Shown in pieces: positions 12,349 through 14,751 of a stretch of DNA of 14,751 nucleotides. How positions within the stretch are numbered: position 1 is the first letter of the stretch; every line of letters begins with the position of its first letter. Source of the stretch: Chryseobacterium gleum (lineage in GTDB: Bacteria > Bacteroidota > Bacteroidia > UBA10329); assembly GCA_945874195.1 (NCBI GenBank), contig CAMCFW010000015.1, forward strand, positions 1 through 14,751. The letters run 5' to 3'. Position numbers and translations under genes: made by a program. A model generated the notes under the pieces. It saw nothing but the letters and a program-made list of their open reading frames with translations. It had not been told where the DNA came from and searched no databases.

Positions 12349-14751
12349 ATGAAAACGTTAAAAACACTCAGCTTGCTGCTCCTGATGGCCTTCGGTGCCA
12401 TGGCGCAGCCCAATCCGAACAACATGTTCATTTCGGGATATGTTGTCGATGGAAGCGGACTCGCACAGTCCGACCATCATGTATGTGTCGAATGGGTATC
12501 GAATTCTCCGTCACTGCCCAGCGATTCGATATGCACCACCACCAATGCAAACGGATATTATTATCTGGACATACCGAACGGTTCGCTTACCGGACCCAAC
12601 GTCAACTTTACGGTGACCACCTATGATCCTTGCGCCTTCTTGCCGCTTACCCAAACCGTAAGCAACAACCAAGGAACTGTGGATCAGGCAACGGTCAGCT
12701 TTGCGATCTGCGCCAACACGGGAGGATGCGATGTTTCGTTGACAAGCACCCAGAACCCGAACGACACCAGCAGCTACACGTTTGCGGCAACGGCCACGGG
12801 CGTTTCACCATTCAGCTATGACTGGGACAATGGACAGACCGGATCATCAGCCACCTACTCGTTCACCCAAGAAGGCGTTTATGGCGTTTGTGTTACCATT
12901 ACAGATGCCACTGGCTGCACTTCTTGGAATTGCGACACCATAGTTATTGGAGGAAACAACCCTTGTAACCTTCAAGTGGCTATCACCACCACGGTAGATT
13001 CTACACCCAACGGAGTGTTCTGGGTATGCACGGCCTCTGGCGGATTCGCTTCCTACCTATGGTCGAATGGCGCCACTGGATCAACAATCACTGTTCAAAA
13101 TGTGAATCCCAACGGAGAATTGATCTGCTTGACCGCTACAGACTTCAATGGTTGTTCAGTTACGACTTGCGACACGCTTTTTCCATACAGCCCAGGCGGA
13201 TGCCTTGCCAGCTTTATCTATCCTGGAAGTCCGTCAGGCGTTTTGCAGGTCGGAAACTCGGTTGAACTCGCCTTTACGGGAGTGGCCAACAACAACAGCG
13301 ACATCACTTGGACCATATCGGGCGGAGGATTGGTTTTCACCGCTTACGGAACGAACCCAGTGTTTCAGATCCCGCCAACACTCATTCCTGTAAACGGAAT
13401 CGCTGTTCAGATCTGTGTTGCTGTAAACGACCCTTCGTCTGGATGCTCTGATAGTTATTGCGAAACGGTTTGGGCCATTTCTGACTCCATCACCAATGGT
13501 GATTGCCAATCATACTTCACATGGTATCCTGATTCGGTGCTTGGAAGTCCGCTGCCCGGTATCTGGTTCACCAATGCTTCGCAAGGAGGCGCCTCTTACT
13601 TCTGGGATTTCGGTGACAACTCAATTTCCACCGAACAGAATCCAATTCACCTGTACACAGGAACCGGAACCTACACTGTCTGTTTGACCATTGTATCGGC
13701 CGATCAGTCTTGCACAGATACCTATTGCGAAACAGTTTATGTGGGTGGTAACAGCAATGGTTGCGATGCAAGCTTCAGCAACTCGGGTCCAACACCGATC
13801 GGTTACACGTTCACTGCAAATACGCAGGATCCCAACCTCTACTACGAATGGTACATAGACGGCCAATATGTGGGAAATGGATCTGAAGCCTATTCGCCTG
13901 GATTCGCCAACGGAGTTCATACGGTTTGCCTTACCATCATCGATTCGCTCCTCATGTGCAGCGACAATCAGTGTATCACCATTTCAGTAGGCGTTAACAA
14001 CTGCTACGGTTATATCTCAGGTCAGGTGTTTGCGGGTTCTTCCAATCAACCGCTCGATGAAGGCGTGGTGTATCTCATCACCTACGATGAACTCACCGGT
14101 CAACTCACTGCGGTAGACAGCATGGTCATCGATTCCAGCAACTACTTCTTCTTCGGCCCGGTTGCTTGCGGAAGTTACTTGATCAAAGCAGCGGCATATC
14201 CTGGAAGCCAATACTACAACAGCTACATTCCTACCTATTATGGAAACTCACCGTTCTGGGGATTTGCCGAAACCGTGACCATTGCTCAGGTGAACACGCA
14301 GGTGTTGGTCGATGTGACCTTGATCGCTTCGAACAACCCTGGAGGACCTGGTTTCATAGGTGGTGATGTTGCTCAGGGAGCGAACAAAATGGACGAAGGA
14401 GACCCATTGGCCAACATGCAGGTGATGCTGTTCGACCTTTCTGGAACTGCACTGGCCTGTACTTATACTGACGGCAATGGTCAGTTCGGATTTGACAACC
14501 TGCCTTACGGAACATATCAGGTGTATGTGGAGGTGCTCGGAGTGCAGACCATTCCGGCCATCGTAACCATCAGTGCAAATGAGCCATCTGTTACTGACGT
14601 TCACATCCTCGCTTCCGAATCGCTCATTTCAACAGGGATCGCTGAGTTCGATTTCGAAGGAGCGATCGGTCAGGTGTATCCTAATCCAGCAGCTCAAGAT
14701 GCCAATGTGGCCTTGAACCTGTTCGAAGGAGCCATGGTCGATGTTTCGATC
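12349..14751 (+). CDS. Large secreted PKD/Ig-repeat protein with T9SS tail, 3' end outside the window
   Basis: Open without a stop for 801 codons to the last base. Residues 1-20 are a signal peptide (MKTLKTLSLLLLMAFGAMAQ). Residues about 28-115 look like a carboxypeptidase-regulatory-like domain (ISGYVVDGSG, then TTNANGYYYLDIP). Five PKD/Ig-like repeats follow, starting at C127, C206, C285, C386 and C472; the fourth has the classic WDFGD (419-423). Each repeat ends with C-x8/9-C-x4-C and DTI/ETV-like residues, so paired disulfides are likely. Two further beta-sandwich domains of the SdrD-B/CarboxypepD_reg type occupy about 552-660 (YISGQVFAGSSNQPLDEG) and 674-755 (GNGQFGFDNLPYGTYQVYVEV). A type A T9SS sorting domain begins with VYPNPA at 776-781 and is cut off by the window end. 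The product is probably delivered to the cell surface as an adhesin or structural protein; no enzymatic domain is seen. Confidence 0.93.
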   Translation, partial: MKTLKTLSLLLLMAFGAMAQPNPNNMFISGYVVDGSGLAQSDHHVCVEWVSNSPSLPSDSICTTTNANGYYYLDIPNGSLTGPNVNFTVTTYDPCAFLPLTQTVSNNQGTVDQATVSFAICANTGGCDVSLTSTQNPNDTSSYTFAATATGVSPFSYDWDNGQTGSSATYSFTQEGVYGVCVTITDATGCTSWNCDTIVIGGNNPCNLQVAITTTVDSTPNGVFWVCTASGGFASYLWSNGATGSTITVQNVNPNGELICLTATDFNGCSVTTCDTLFPYSPGGCLASFIYPGSPSGVLQVGNSVELAFTGVANNNSDITWTISGGGLVFTAYGTNPVFQIPPTLIPVNGIAVQICVAVNDPSSGCSDSYCETVWAISDSITNGDCQSYFTWYPDSVLGSPLPGIWFTNASQGGASYFWDFGDNSISTEQNPIHLYTGTGTYTVCLTIVSADQSCTDTYCETVYVGGNSNGCDASFSNSGPTPIGYTFTANTQDPNLYYEWYIDGQYVGNGSEAYSPGFANGVHTVCLTIIDSLLMCSDNQCITISVGVNNCYGYISGQVFAGSSNQPLDEGVVYLITYDELTGQLTAVDSMVIDSSNYFFFGPVACGSYLIKAAAYPGSQYYNSYIPTYYGNSPFWGFAETVTIAQVNTQVLVDVTLIASNNPGGPGFIGGDVAQGANKMDEGDPLANMQVMLFDLSGTALACTYTDGNGQFGFDNLPYGTYQVYVEVLGVQTIPAIVTISANEPSVTDVHILASESLISTGIAEFDFEGAIGQVYPNPAAQDANVALNLFEGAMVDVSI

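Noticed and set aside
12321..14604. Several 60-120 codon frames on both strands within the last 2.4 kb
   Set aside because: All overlap the continuous 801-codon frame of the T9SS protein, which has a signal peptide and repeat domains; their composition is that of shifted reading.

Overview
The window looks like a chromosomal segment of a member of the Bacteroidota, most likely a Flavobacteriales-type marine or freshwater lineage. The phylum call rests on two secreted proteins with type IX secretion (T9SS) sorting tails, a TlpA-like lipoprotein of the DUF4369 kind, candidate promoters of the TAnnTTTG type and the near absence of Shine-Dalgarno sequences. The lineage within the phylum is a guess. 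I see no tRNA, rRNA, CRISPR array, transposon or phage gene. Gene density is high and no gene-free stretch exceeds 300 bases.

Layout. (1) 2-1738: 3' part of DNA polymerase I with intact proofreading and polymerase domains; its N-terminus lies outside the window. (2) 1797-4279: a two-gene unit of an unrecognised lipoprotein and a secreted seven-bladed SBBP propeller with a T9SS tail. (3) 4282-5847, minus strand: a secreted TPR protein followed by a DinB-fold protein, meeting the previous unit almost stop to stop. (4) 5960-8584: a compact three-gene operon encoding a SiaB-type kinase made of two tandem kinase domains, the SiaC (DUF1987) phosphoprotein, and a membrane-anchored SpoIIE/PP2C phosphatase. 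(5) 8627-10630, minus strand: ferritin, then a thioredoxin-fold lipoprotein. (6) 10864-12150: a complete, apparently solitary cytosine-5 DNA methyltransferase behind a leader rich in inverted repeats. (7) 12349 to the window end: a large secreted protein with carboxypeptidase-regulatory-like domains, five Cys-rich PKD/Ig-like repeats and the beginning of a T9SS tail; it is open to the last base.

The most notable system is region 4. The components match the SiaA/SiaB/SiaC partner-switching circuit known from Pseudomonas, in which a kinase and a PP2C phosphatase set the phosphorylation state of SiaC, which then controls the diguanylate cyclase SiaD. Here there is no diguanylate cyclase in the window, and the kinase is a fused double SiaB whose first copy has diverged at one nucleotide-pocket position. 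The output of this circuit is therefore open. Secondary points are the repeated TCCTG/CAGGA half-sites before the methyltransferase, a possible seven-codon leader frame whose stop overlaps the TTG start of the kinase gene, and the regular four-cysteine signature in the repeats of the large T9SS protein.
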